Assembly (NCBI GenBank): GCA_902495525.1
Contig: CABUXL010000027.1
Coordinates: 1 to 21,637, forward strand
Direction of reading: 5' to 3'
Source: an uncultured Collinsella sp.
GTDB lineage: Bacteria; Actinomycetota; Coriobacteriia; Coriobacteriales; Coriobacteriaceae
DNA: 21,637 nt
Shown here: piece by piece, positions 1 to 10,003 of the stretch
How positions within the stretch are numbered: position 1 is the first letter of the stretch
Layout: each line of letters starts with the position of its first letter
Notes under the pieces: model-generated
What the model was told of the DNA's origin: nothing
The model's input: the letters and a program-made list of their open reading frames with translations, nothing else
The model's database searches: none
Made by a program: the position numbers and the translations under genes

Positions 1-2565
1 CGCTTTGCCGGTATCGGACAGCCAGAAGTTCTCGGGCTCGCTCCATGCATCGGCCGAATCGTCCGAAACGTACATAGGAATGTCGCCGATAACCTCGATA
101 CCCTTCTTGTGCGCGTAGTTCATGAGCTCGCACCAAGCCAGGTCAAAGCGGTACTGCATGTACGCCTGCAGCTCTGCCTCGTCGTGAAAACGCGTGTCAT
201 CGATCAGATGCTCGTTATAGCGTGCGACATCCGCCGGCCAATCGTGACGCGATTCGCCTTCAAAGTACTTTTTGACGGCCATGTAGACGCAGTACTTCTC
301 GAGCCAATCGGCGTTGCGATGCTTAAACGCCGTGTAGAGCGGGTCTGCATCCTCGCCGCCACGAGCCTTCCAGGTCTCAAAGTCGGCCGCCAGCTCCTCT
401 TGGCTTTCGGGCAGCAGGTCAATATTGCCCGCAAAGGCCGAAGGCCCAGCGTAAGGGGAGCGGAAGAAATCCGTCGGGTTGACAGGCAGAACCTGCCAGT
501 AGCGCATACCCATAGCGGCCAGGTGGTCGATAAAGCGACGCGTGGGTGCGCCGATCGTGCCGGGCTTGCCGTCGTCGGTGGGCACCGAGGTGATATGGCA
601 CACGACGCCCGCGCCGTGATCGAGCGGCTCCTGCAGGCGCTGCTCGGCATGGTGATAGATGATCGACGAGCCCAGCGGATACAGGTCGAGCGTGACCGTA
701 CCGTTGTGGATCTCGCACTCGTGGCCGCTGATCACGTCACTCGCACATTCGCCGAGCGCCGGAATCGTCACGCGGTGCGAATTGCGCAGGCTGCGGTTGA
801 TGATAACCGTCGCGGACTCGCCATCCTTGCCCGTGCGGTTGTAGGCCAGCACCTCGTCGTTGAGCGCGAAGGCCTTGATCTCGCCGTCGATCATAAATGG
901 CAGCGCGCGGCGTACAGCGGAGGCGTTCTTGACAATAGCCAGCGTGTCGAAGTCGTGCAGTTGGTCCTTGGTCGGCAGGGTGCGGCGGTTGCCCGGATCG
1001 GTGAGGCCCTCCAGGCCGTACTCATCGCCATAATAGATCGAGGGCACGCCCGGGAAGGTCATCTGCATGAGCGTCGCCAACCAAAAGCGGCTCTTGGCCA
1101 AGCCCATGGAGTTCTCGTCCAGGCGCCACTTGCTGCGCTCGCTCTCGGGCAGCTGCGACTCGTCGGGGCCGCCGCCGAGCACCGATATAATGCGCGGGCG
1201 GTCGTGGCTCGAAAGCAGATTGAGTGCGCAGGATAGGGCCTCGCGCGGGTAGTTCTCGCGCAGGGTCTCGATATCCTCGGCAGCCTGGTAGGCGTTCTTG
1301 TAGCCCATCAAAAAGCCGATGACCATGTCGCGGAAGGGGTAGTCCATGGCAGAGTCCAGCTCGGAGCCCTGCAGGTAGCGGCGTAGATGGCCATAGCTGA
1401 TCTTGTTGGAGGCGTCCTCCCAGACTTCGCCGAGCAGCAGCGCGTCGGGCTTCTCGGCGAGCACGGCCTTTTTGATCTCGGCCAGGAAGTCGTCGGAAAG
1501 CTCATCGGCCACATCGAGTCGCCAGCCGTGGGCACCGGCTCGCAGCCATTTGCGAATCACACCGTCCTTGCCCAGGAGCTTCTCGCGCACCAGCTCGGAA
1601 TTCTCGTTGATGGCGGGCATGTTGCCCACGCCCCACCAGCAGTCATACGAACCGTCCTCATGGAAGTAAAACGCATCGCGCCACGGCGAGTCCTCGCTCT
1701 GCCACGCACCGACACCGGGATAGTTGCCGTAGCGGTTAAAGTAGATCGAGTCGTCGCCCGTATGGTTGAATACGCCGTCCAGGATGATGGAAATGCCGAG
1801 CTTCTCGGCCGCCTCGCACAGCTCCGTAAAGTCCTGCTCGGTGCCCAGGATCGGGTCGATCTTGGTGTAATCGGCCGTGTCGTAGCGGTGGTTGCTCGCG
1901 GCCTCAAAGATGGGGTTGAGGTAGATGGCTGTAAATCCCAGCTCGGCAATTCGAGGTAGGTCTTCTTGGATACCCTTGAGCGAACCGCCGTAGAAGTCCC
2001 AGGTCTTGATGGAGCCGTCTTCGGCACGCTCGTACACGGGCGGCTCGTTCCAGGCCTCGACCATGCGGCGCTGGATTCCGTTGCGCGGTTTTTCGACTTC
2101 GGCCTGCGTGCGCTCGCGCCAGTTTTCGTCGCGGGCGTAGCGATCGGGGAAGATCTGGTAGACCATACCGCGCTCGTACCAGGTGGGACGGTTCTCGCGG
2201 TGCTTGTAGACGGTAATCTGGAACGACGGGACCTCGGCGTAGTTGTAAGTTACGCCCTCGCCACCGGTGCGACCCTGTGGTGCGCCTAAGCGGACCTCGG
2301 GCTGGCCCTCGATGTTGCAGATAAAGCTGTACCAGATAAGACAGGGCTCGGTGCACTCAAGCTCTGCAGTAAATATGCCGTCGCCCTCGTGCGTCATGGG
2401 GTACAGAGACTCACCGATTTCATCGACCCAGGTACGCAGGGTAAGCGTTGCCTGGTTGGGGTCGGCATCCTCCAAAATCACCGAGAGCGAAACGGAAGTT
2501 CCAGTGGTCACAGCGCCAAACGGAGTACGAAACTGCGGCAGACGGCTGTTGTGAATCAATCTCAT
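1..2565 (-). CDS. GH13 neopullulanase-like / GH77 4-alpha-glucanotransferase fusion (3' end missing)
   Basis: The frame stays open for 855 codons from the ATG at 2565 to the window edge, so the C-terminus is missing. Residues 1-125 resemble the N-terminal beta domain of neopullulanase-type enzymes. A complete GH13 catalytic domain follows: MVYQIFPDRY at 134-143, region I DGVFNH at 263-268, nucleophile Asp351 in GWRLD, acid/base Glu380 in LLGEVWED, and region IV SSHD ending at Asp455. After a beta domain to about 640, a second enzyme starts near 650 with GH77 (MalQ) hallmarks: RYWQVLPVNPTD, SPYAGPSAFAGN and IGDIPMYV. The GH77 catalytic Asp and Glu lie beyond the window. The expected activity is debranching or hydrolysis of alpha-glucans by GH13, with transfer of malto-oligosaccharides by GH77. 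No signal peptide is visible, so a cytoplasmic role in glycogen or maltodextrin turnover is likely. The GH13 subfamily (13_20 or 13_39 type) is a guess. Confidence 0.9.
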   Translation of the reverse strand, partial: MRLIHNSRLPQFRTPFGAVTTGTSVSLSVILEDADPNQATLTLRTWVDEIGESLYPMTHEGDGIFTAELECTEPCLIWYSFICNIEGQPEVRLGAPQGRTGGEGVTYNYAEVPSFQITVYKHRENRPTWYERGMVYQIFPDRYARDENWRERTQAEVEKPRNGIQRRMVEAWNEPPVYERAEDGSIKTWDFYGGSLKGIQEDLPRIAELGFTAIYLNPIFEAASNHRYDTADYTKIDPILGTEQDFTELCEAAEKLGISIILDGVFNHTGDDSIYFNRYGNYPGVGAWQSEDSPWRDAFYFHEDGSYDCWWGVGNMPAINENSELVREKLLGKDGVIRKWLRAGAHGWRLDVADELSDDFLAEIKKAVLAEKPDALLLGEVWEDASNKISYGHLRRYLQGSELDSAMDYPFRDMVIGFLMGYKNAYQAAEDIETLRENYPREALSCALNLLSSHDRPRIISVLGGGPDESQLPESERSKWRLDENSMGLAKSRFWLATLMQMTFPGVPSIYYGDEYGLEGLTDPGNRRTLPTKDQLHDFDTLAIVKNASAVRRALPFMIDGEIKAFALNDEVLAYNRTGKDGESATVIINRSLRNSHRVTIPALGECASDVISGHECEIHNGTVTLDLYPLGSSIIYHHAEQRLQEPLDHGAGVVCHITSVPTDDGKPGTIGAPTRRFIDHLAAMGMRYWQVLPVNPTDFFRSPYAGPSAFAGNIDLLPESQEELAADFETWKARGGEDADPLYTAFKHRNADWLEKYCVYMAVKKYFEGESRHDWPADVARYNEHLIDDTRFHDEAELQAYMQYRFDLAWCELMNYAHKKGIEVIGDIPMYVSDDSADAWSEPENFWLSDTGKA

Positions 2566-2626
2566 AATACGGTCCAGTTCAATAGAATCACGGCCTGCGG
2601 GCCATGGGCTTTACGCACAGAATATA

Positions 2627-2656
2627 AGTATATCTGTTGTACACAGGCTGTATAAA
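2627..2656 (-). promoter_or_regulatory. Putative promoter of the GH13-GH77 gene
   Basis: On the minus strand a TTTATA (complement of 2651-2656) and a TATACT (complement of 2627-2632) are 18 bp apart, about 60 bp before the start codon. The -35 match is weak and the -10 match good. It is the best sigma70-type candidate in this AT-richer spacer. Confidence 0.45.
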
Positions 2657-2664
2657 CAACATCC

Positions 2665-2708
2665 GTTTACCATCGGCGAACGGTTGTCCTAGAAAATCGT
2701 TTTACCAA
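2665..2708 (-). promoter_or_regulatory. Operator-like elements upstream of the GH13-GH77 promoter
   Basis: The minus strand carries TTGGTAAAACGATTTT (complement of 2693-2708) and a second, shorter ATGGTAAAC (complement of 2665-2673). The first shares an 11-base core, TTGGTAAAACG, with an element at 12543-12553 near the other end of the glycogen block. An AAAAC-G-TTTT core around a central CG is typical of LacI-family operators. No regulator gene is in the window, so the identity of the binder is inferred. Confidence 0.4.
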
Positions 2709-2720
2709 CTACCTACAGAG

Positions 2721-2747
2721 AAGGGGCGCCCGGTTGGAGCGCCCCTT
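2721..2747 (-). terminator. Hairpin after glgA, probable terminator
   Basis: A perfect 9-bp GC-rich stem (AAGGGGCGC paired with GCGCCCCTT, 9-nt loop) lies 36 bp past the glgA stop codon. There is no T-run on either side. It could terminate weakly, protect the 3' end, or need Rho. Confidence 0.45.
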
Positions 2748-2783
2748 ACATAGGGTTTGATTAGGTTTTGGATCGTCTGTGGG

Positions 2784-5003
<2,220 letters not shown>

Positions 5004-5027
5004 ATTGTCTCCCATGTTGCAATTCGA

Positions 5028-5061
5028 GAATAGCCGCCTGGCGCTAACCGGGCGGCTATTC
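5028..5061 (-). other. Perfect 11-bp hairpin between glgD and glgA
   Basis: GAATAGCCGCC (5028-5038) and GGCGGCTATTC (5051-5061) form an uninterrupted 11-bp stem with a 12-nt loop. The hairpin begins 32 bp after the glgD stop and ends about 24 bp before the glgA start. It has no T-run, so it is more likely an mRNA processing or stability element, or a partial attenuator, than a full terminator. Confidence 0.7.
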
Positions 5062-5093
5062 TACCTGTTACGAGCGATGTTACGGTGCCAACG

Positions 5094-6221
5094 TTAACGC
5101 ACGATGGTGGTGTCGGAAGTTAACGGAGCCTTGCCCAGCACCAGGATGTTCTCGGGTGTGCCGCGAAGCTCGGTGTTGGTGGGAACCACGTTGTTCTTGT
5201 CCAGAATGGCATTCTCGACGCGGGCGCCGCTCTTGATGATGCAGCTCTGGTTGATGATCGAGTTGGTCACCGAGGCGCCTTCCTCGACCACAACGCCGCG
5301 CGACAGAATCGAGTTGCGCACGGTGCCCTTGATGATGCAACCGGCCGAGATGATCGAGTTGCACGCGTGGCTGCCGGTCGCATAGCGCGAAGGCGGCACG
5401 TCGTGAGCCTTGGTCAGAATCGGACGCTCGGGGTCAAAGAGATGGTCGGCCACGGTCTGGTCGAGCAGGTCCATGCTGCGGCGATACAGCGACTTTTCGC
5501 TAAACACGCCCACGACCTCGCCCTTGTACTCGTAGCTGCAAACGTCGATGTTGCCAAAGTCGCCCTGGAGTGCCTCGAGCAGGTCCAGATAGTCGGCGGC
5601 CTGGTAGTGGTCGATGATCTCGAGCAGCGTCTCGCGGTTGACGATGCAGCAGTCCATAGAGGCGTTGTCGCCGTACACGACGCCGGCGCTCACGCCCGTC
5701 AGGCGGCCGTTCTCGTTAATCTCGAGTTTGGTTTCGTCATCGACATTGCGCGTGGCCTTGCAGTACACCACGGTCATCTGGGCACCGGAGTTCTCGTGCG
5801 CGTCGATGATGGTGTTGAGGTCCATGTTAAAGATGATGTTGGTGCCCATCATCACAACATAGGGCTTGTCCGAGCGCTGGAACAGCGTCTTGTTGGAGAT
5901 GATGTCGCGCAGCAGGAAGCGCATGCCGCCCTTGGTGGTGCCATACGCGTTGCCGGGCACCATGAACAGGCCGCCCTTCTTGCGGTCCAGGCCCCAGTCC
6001 TTGCCCGAGCCCACGTGGTCGATCAGCGAGCGATAGTTGCCCGGCATGACGACACCGACGGTCTTAATGCCAGCATTCATCATGTTGGACAGTGGGAAGT
6101 CGATCAGGCGGTAGCGGCCCAAAAACGGAACGGACGCGATGGGGCGATCCTTGAGCAGCACGCTGCCGTAGGTCGAAGAGTAGTTAGCGGTGATATAACC
6201 GATGGCCTTGCGATTGATCAT
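5094..6221 (-). CDS. glgD: GlgD, non-catalytic-type ADP-glucose pyrophosphorylase subunit
   Basis: A 375-residue homologue of ADP-glucose pyrophosphorylase that pairs with GlgC in many Firmicutes. The nucleotidyltransferase fold is recognisable (FLGRYRLIDFPLSNMMNAGI near the N-terminus; NIIFNMDLNTIID mid-protein), and the C-terminus holds left-handed beta-helix repeats (SIISAGCIIKG, SILSRGVVVEEGA, SIINQSCIIKSGA). The N-terminal GGxGxRL loop present in GlgC is missing and is replaced by YITANYSSTYGS. This fits a regulatory or stimulatory subunit. The start at 6221 (MINRKAIGY) is chosen because AAGGGGG lies about 10 nt upstream and only 4 nt separate it from the glgC stop, indicating translational coupling. 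An upstream in-frame start would overlap glgC. Confidence 0.93.
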   Translation of the reverse strand: MINRKAIGYITANYSSTYGSVLLKDRPIASVPFLGRYRLIDFPLSNMMNAGIKTVGVVMPGNYRSLIDHVGSGKDWGLDRKKGGLFMVPGNAYGTTKGGMRFLLRDIISNKTLFQRSDKPYVVMMGTNIIFNMDLNTIIDAHENSGAQMTVVYCKATRNVDDETKLEINENGRLTGVSAGVVYGDNASMDCCIVNRETLLEIIDHYQAADYLDLLEALQGDFGNIDVCSYEYKGEVVGVFSEKSLYRRSMDLLDQTVADHLFDPERPILTKAHDVPPSRYATGSHACNSIISAGCIIKGTVRNSILSRGVVVEEGASVTNSIINQSCIIKSGARVENAILDKNNVVPTNTELRGTPENILVLGKAPLTSDTTIVR

Positions 6222-6225
6222 CGGA

Positions 6226-7374
6226 TCATTCCCCCTTCCCGATAACGACGTCATTTCCAACGACGGCCGTATCCTTGGTGGTATCGACAGAGCCGAGCTT
6301 CACGCCCTCTTCGACCGTGGAGTTCTCGCCCAAAATAGCGCGGCAGATGTGTGCGCCGCTCTTAACGTGCGCACCCGGCAGCAGCACGGAGTCCTCGACC
6401 ACGGCGCGCTCCTCGATGATGACATCGGTCGAAAGGATCGAGTGGCGAGCGGTACCGTAGATCTTGCAGCCGTTGGAGACCAGGCAGTCGTCCAGGCGAC
6501 CATCCGGACCAATGTAGTGCGGCGGACGCGTGGTGATGTTGGACATGATGGGGAAGTGCTTGTCAAACAGATCAAACTCGGGGTTGTTGCCCAGCAGGTC
6601 CATCGAGGTCTCGTGGAAGCTGGCGATGGTGCCGACGTCCTTCCAAAAGCCGTGGAACTCGTAGCTGTACAGGCGCTTGCCCTCGCCGAGCAGCTTGGGG
6701 ATGATGTCCTTGCCAAAGTCGTGGCTCGAGCGCTGGTCCAGAGCGTCCTGCTCGAGTGCCTCGATCAGCACGTCGGCCGAGAAGATGTAGATGCCCATGG
6801 ACGCGAGATTCGAATCGGGCTTATCGGGCTTCTCCGTGAACTTGGTGATGCGGCCGTCCTCGGGGTCGGTGGTCAGGATGCCAAAGCGGCTGGCCTCCTC
6901 CCACGGCACGGGCATAACGCTCACCGTGAGGTCGGCGTTGTTCTCAATGTGCGTCTTGAGCATCTTGCGGTAGTCCATGCGATACAGGTGATCGCCCGAA
7001 AGAATCAGGACGTACTTGGGGTCGTTGGCCTTGATGTAGTCGAGGTTCTGCGTAATGGCGTCGGCCGTGCCCGCATACCAGGCGCCGCCGGTCTGCGTCT
7101 CGTACGGCGGCAGGATTGACACGCCACCGTCGCGGCTGTCCAGATCCCACGCCTCGCCGGAGCCCACGTAGGCATGCAGCAGGTAGGGGCGATACTGCGT
7201 CAGAACGCCCACCGTGTCGATGCCCGAGTTAGAGCAGTTGGAGAGCGAAAAGTCGATAATGCGGAACTTGCCACCAAAGCTAACCGCCGGCTTAGCGATC
7301 TTTTGGGTGAGTGCCCCCAATCGGCTGCCCTGTCCTCCTGCGAGGAGCATCGCGATGCATTCTTTCTTACTCAT
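6226..7374 (-). CDS. glgC: Glucose-1-phosphate adenylyltransferase GlgC
   Basis: Makes ADP-glucose from ATP and glucose-1-phosphate, the committed step of bacterial glycogen synthesis. The 382-residue length is normal for actinobacterial and Firmicute GlgC. Visible motifs are GGQGSRL at 13-19 (nucleotide loop), KPAVSFGG, GTADAI, SGDHLYRMDY (metal/substrate Asp) and FTEKP. They are followed by beta-helix repeats at the C-terminus (SILSTDVIIEERA, SVLLPGAHVKSGA, AILGENSTVEEGV). AAGGAG about 7 nt upstream supports the ATG at 7374. It probably forms a hetero-oligomer with the glgD product encoded immediately downstream. Confidence 0.96.
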   Translation of the reverse strand: MSKKECIAMLLAGGQGSRLGALTQKIAKPAVSFGGKFRIIDFSLSNCSNSGIDTVGVLTQYRPYLLHAYVGSGEAWDLDSRDGGVSILPPYETQTGGAWYAGTADAITQNLDYIKANDPKYVLILSGDHLYRMDYRKMLKTHIENNADLTVSVMPVPWEEASRFGILTTDPEDGRITKFTEKPDKPDSNLASMGIYIFSADVLIEALEQDALDQRSSHDFGKDIIPKLLGEGKRLYSYEFHGFWKDVGTIASFHETSMDLLGNNPEFDLFDKHFPIMSNITTRPPHYIGPDGRLDDCLVSNGCKIYGTARHSILSTDVIIEERAVVEDSVLLPGAHVKSGAHICRAILGENSTVEEGVKLGSVDTTKDTAVVGNDVVIGKGE

Positions 7375-7414
7375 CGATTTCTCCTTCTGTCATCGATGTT
7401 CCTAAACCCATTAG

Positions 7415-7445
7415 CGACGGGCGCGGCGCAACGTCACGCCCGTCG
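7415..7445 (-). other. Perfect 9-bp hairpin between glgP and glgC
   Basis: CGACGGGCG (7415-7423) pairs with CGCCCGTCG (7437-7445) around a 13-nt loop in the 108-bp glgP-glgC spacer. No T-run follows. It resembles in size and placement the hairpins after glgD and glgA, so it may adjust relative expression along the polycistron. Confidence 0.6.
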
Positions 7446-7482
7446 AGTAATGCCGTGCTGGCATAGGGGAGCTCGCGCGCCT

Positions 7483-9909
7483 TTACGCGTGCCAGATCTC
7501 GTCGCGGTACTCGCGAATGGTGCGGTCGCTCGAGAACCAGCCGCTCGAGGCGGTGTTGAGCAGGGCCTTGCGGTTCCAGGTCTCCTGGTCGCCATAGCTG
7601 CCGGTGAGCTTCTCCCACGCATCCACGTAGCTGCGGAAGTCCGCCATGACCAGGTCGGGGTCATTGTTGTTCATGAGCTCGTTGTAGATGCTCTCGAAGT
7701 TGCCCGAAAGGCCGGCAAACGTGTTGTCCTTGAGCTCGTCCATCACGCGGCCCAGACGGTCGCGATCGTTGTTGAGCGTATCCCACGCAAAGTAGCTGTT
7801 CGATGCCCAGAGCTGCTCGACCTCGGGAGCGGTCAGGCCAAAGATGGCCTCATTCTCGCGGCCAGCCAGGTCGGCAATCTCGATGTTGGCGCCGTCGAGG
7901 GTGCCCAGCGTAATGGCGCCGTTCATCATGAGCTTCATGTTGGACGTGCCCGAGGCCTCCTTGCCGGCCGTGGAGATCTGCTCCGAGATCTCGGCGGCAG
8001 GGTAGATGAGCTGGGCGTTGCTCACGCGGAAGTTGGGAATAAAGCAGACCTTCATGACCTCGTTGACGCGCGGGTCGTTGTTGATGACGTCGGCAACGGA
8101 GTTAATGAGGCGGATGGTCTCCTTGGCAAAGGTGTAGCTCGAGGCGGCCTTGCCGCTAAAGATGAACGTCGTCGGCGTCACGTGGAAGTTGGGATCGGCG
8201 ATGCGACGGTTGTAGATGTCCATCACCTTCATGATGTTCATGAGCTGGCGCTTGTAGGCATGGAAGCGCTTAACCTGAACATCGAAGACGGTGTTGGGAT
8301 CGATGACCAAACCGGTCTCGGCCTTAACGTAGGCAGCCAGGCGCTCCTTGTTGGCGCGCTTGGAGGCACCCACGGCCTTCAGGAACTCGGAGTCGTTCTG
8401 GTACTCCTTGAGCTTTTCCAGCTCAAAGGCGTCCTTGAGCCAGCCGTCGCCAATGGCCTCGGTCACGAGCTTGGCGTAGGTGGGGTTGGCCTCGGCAAAG
8501 AAGCGACGGTGCGAGATGCCGTTGGTCTTGTTGTTGAACTTCTCGGGCGTCAGGGCATAGAAGTCCTTGAGCACGATGTTCTTGATGATGTCGGAGTGGA
8601 TCTTGGCCACGCCGTTGACGCTGTGGCTGCAGATCACGGACAGGTTGGCCATGCGAATCTCGCCGTCCCACAGGATGGCGGTCTGGCGCAGACGCTCTTG
8701 CCAGCCCTCCTGCGTGGTGTCGAACGACTCGTGCCAACGACGGCTGATCTCGTCGATGATCTGGTACACGCGGGGGAGGAGCTTGGAGAACGTGCCGATG
8801 GGCCACTTCTCCAGAGCCTCGGGCAGGATGGTGTGGTTGGTGTAGCTCACGACCTGCGTCACGATGTTCCAGGCGTCGTCCCACTCGAGCTTCTTCTCGT
8901 CGATGAGGATGCGCATGAGCTCGGGGCCGCACATGGCGGGATGCGTATCGTTGGTGTGGATGGCCACAAACTGCGGCAGCAGCTCCCAGTTAGCGCCGTG
9001 TTCCTTCTCAAAGGTGTCGAGCAGGCTGTAGATGCCGGCCGAGACAAACAGGTACTCCTGCTTCAGACGCAGCAGACGGCCGTGCTCGCCGGCGTCGTTG
9101 GGGTAGAGGATAGCGCTGATGGCCTCGGCCTCGGCGCGCTCGGCATCGGCCAGGGCATAGTCGCCGCGGTTGAAGGCTTCAAGGTCAAAGTGCTCCTCGA
9201 CCGGCTCGGCAGCCCAGACGCGCAGTTTGTTGACGGTCTCGCCGGCATAGCCCACCACGGGGATGTCGTAGGGGACGGCCAGGATGTCCTGCGTGTCCAC
9301 CGTGCGGTAGAACGTGCGGCCGTTCTCCTCAAAGCCCTCGACATGGCCGCCAAACTTGATGGTCACGGCCTTGTCCTGACGACGGACCTCCCAGGGATAG
9401 CCATGGGTGAGCCACTCGTCGGTGGCCTCGACCTGGCTGCCGTTGACGATCTCCTGCTTAAAGAGGCCGTAGCGGTAGCGCATGCCGTTGCCGTAGCCGG
9501 CAATGCCCTCGGCTGCCATGGAATCCAAGAAGCATGCGGCCAGACGGCCCAGGCCGCCGTTGCCCAGCGCCGGATCGGGCTCCTGGTTCTCGATGACGGA
9601 CAGGTCAAAGCCCATGTCGTCGAGCGCCTCGGCGACCATATCGCGCACGCCAAAGTTGAGCAGGTAGTTGTCGAGCAGGCGGCCGATCAAAAACTCGATC
9701 GAGAAGTAGTACACGCGCTTTTTGCCCTCGGCGGTGGCGCGGGCGTCACTCTTGGTGGCAACGGTGCGTGCCTTCTCGGCCACGAGCTTGGCCAGGGCGT
9801 TAAAGCGGTCGAGGTCGCTGGCGGCCTCGACGCTCTTACCACTGATGCTCATGACGGCATCGCGATAGAGCTCGGTAAACTCCTGCTTGTTGTCGAAGAT
9901 CTTATTCAT
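7483..9909 (-). CDS. glgP: Glycogen/maltodextrin phosphorylase (GT35)
   Basis: Phosphorolyses alpha-1,4-glucan from non-reducing ends to glucose-1-phosphate, using pyridoxal phosphate. The 808-residue protein is full length for the family. Motifs include YYFSIEFLIGRLL (67-79), EPDPALGNGGLGRLAACFLDS (from 110), AIHTNDTHPA (317-326), VKRFHAYKRQL (546-556) and EASGTSNMK, whose Lys659 is the expected PLP-binding lysine. AAAGGA lies about 6 nt upstream of the ATG at 9909. It sits between glgB and glgC, so synthesis and breakdown enzymes may be co-transcribed. Glycogen and maltodextrin phosphorylases cannot be told apart by motif; the context favours glycogen. It has no basic tail, unlike GlgA and GlgB. 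Confidence 0.96.
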   Translation of the reverse strand: MNKIFDNKQEFTELYRDAVMSISGKSVEAASDLDRFNALAKLVAEKARTVATKSDARATAEGKKRVYYFSIEFLIGRLLDNYLLNFGVRDMVAEALDDMGFDLSVIENQEPDPALGNGGLGRLAACFLDSMAAEGIAGYGNGMRYRYGLFKQEIVNGSQVEATDEWLTHGYPWEVRRQDKAVTIKFGGHVEGFEENGRTFYRTVDTQDILAVPYDIPVVGYAGETVNKLRVWAAEPVEEHFDLEAFNRGDYALADAERAEAEAISAILYPNDAGEHGRLLRLKQEYLFVSAGIYSLLDTFEKEHGANWELLPQFVAIHTNDTHPAMCGPELMRILIDEKKLEWDDAWNIVTQVVSYTNHTILPEALEKWPIGTFSKLLPRVYQIIDEISRRWHESFDTTQEGWQERLRQTAILWDGEIRMANLSVICSHSVNGVAKIHSDIIKNIVLKDFYALTPEKFNNKTNGISHRRFFAEANPTYAKLVTEAIGDGWLKDAFELEKLKEYQNDSEFLKAVGASKRANKERLAAYVKAETGLVIDPNTVFDVQVKRFHAYKRQLMNIMKVMDIYNRRIADPNFHVTPTTFIFSGKAASSYTFAKETIRLINSVADVINNDPRVNEVMKVCFIPNFRVSNAQLIYPAAEISEQISTAGKEASGTSNMKLMMNGAITLGTLDGANIEIADLAGRENEAIFGLTAPEVEQLWASNSYFAWDTLNNDRDRLGRVMDELKDNTFAGLSGNFESIYNELMNNNDPDLVMADFRSYVDAWEKLTGSYGDQETWNRKALLNTASSGWFSSDRTIREYRDEIWHA

Positions 9910-10003
9910 ACGTTCCTTTCCCCCGGGGATGTTTCTCCCGGAACGGTTATGACTTGTATCCTACGCCCTGTCGGGGCGGGTAATTACAGCCGTAACGGCT
10001 TTG

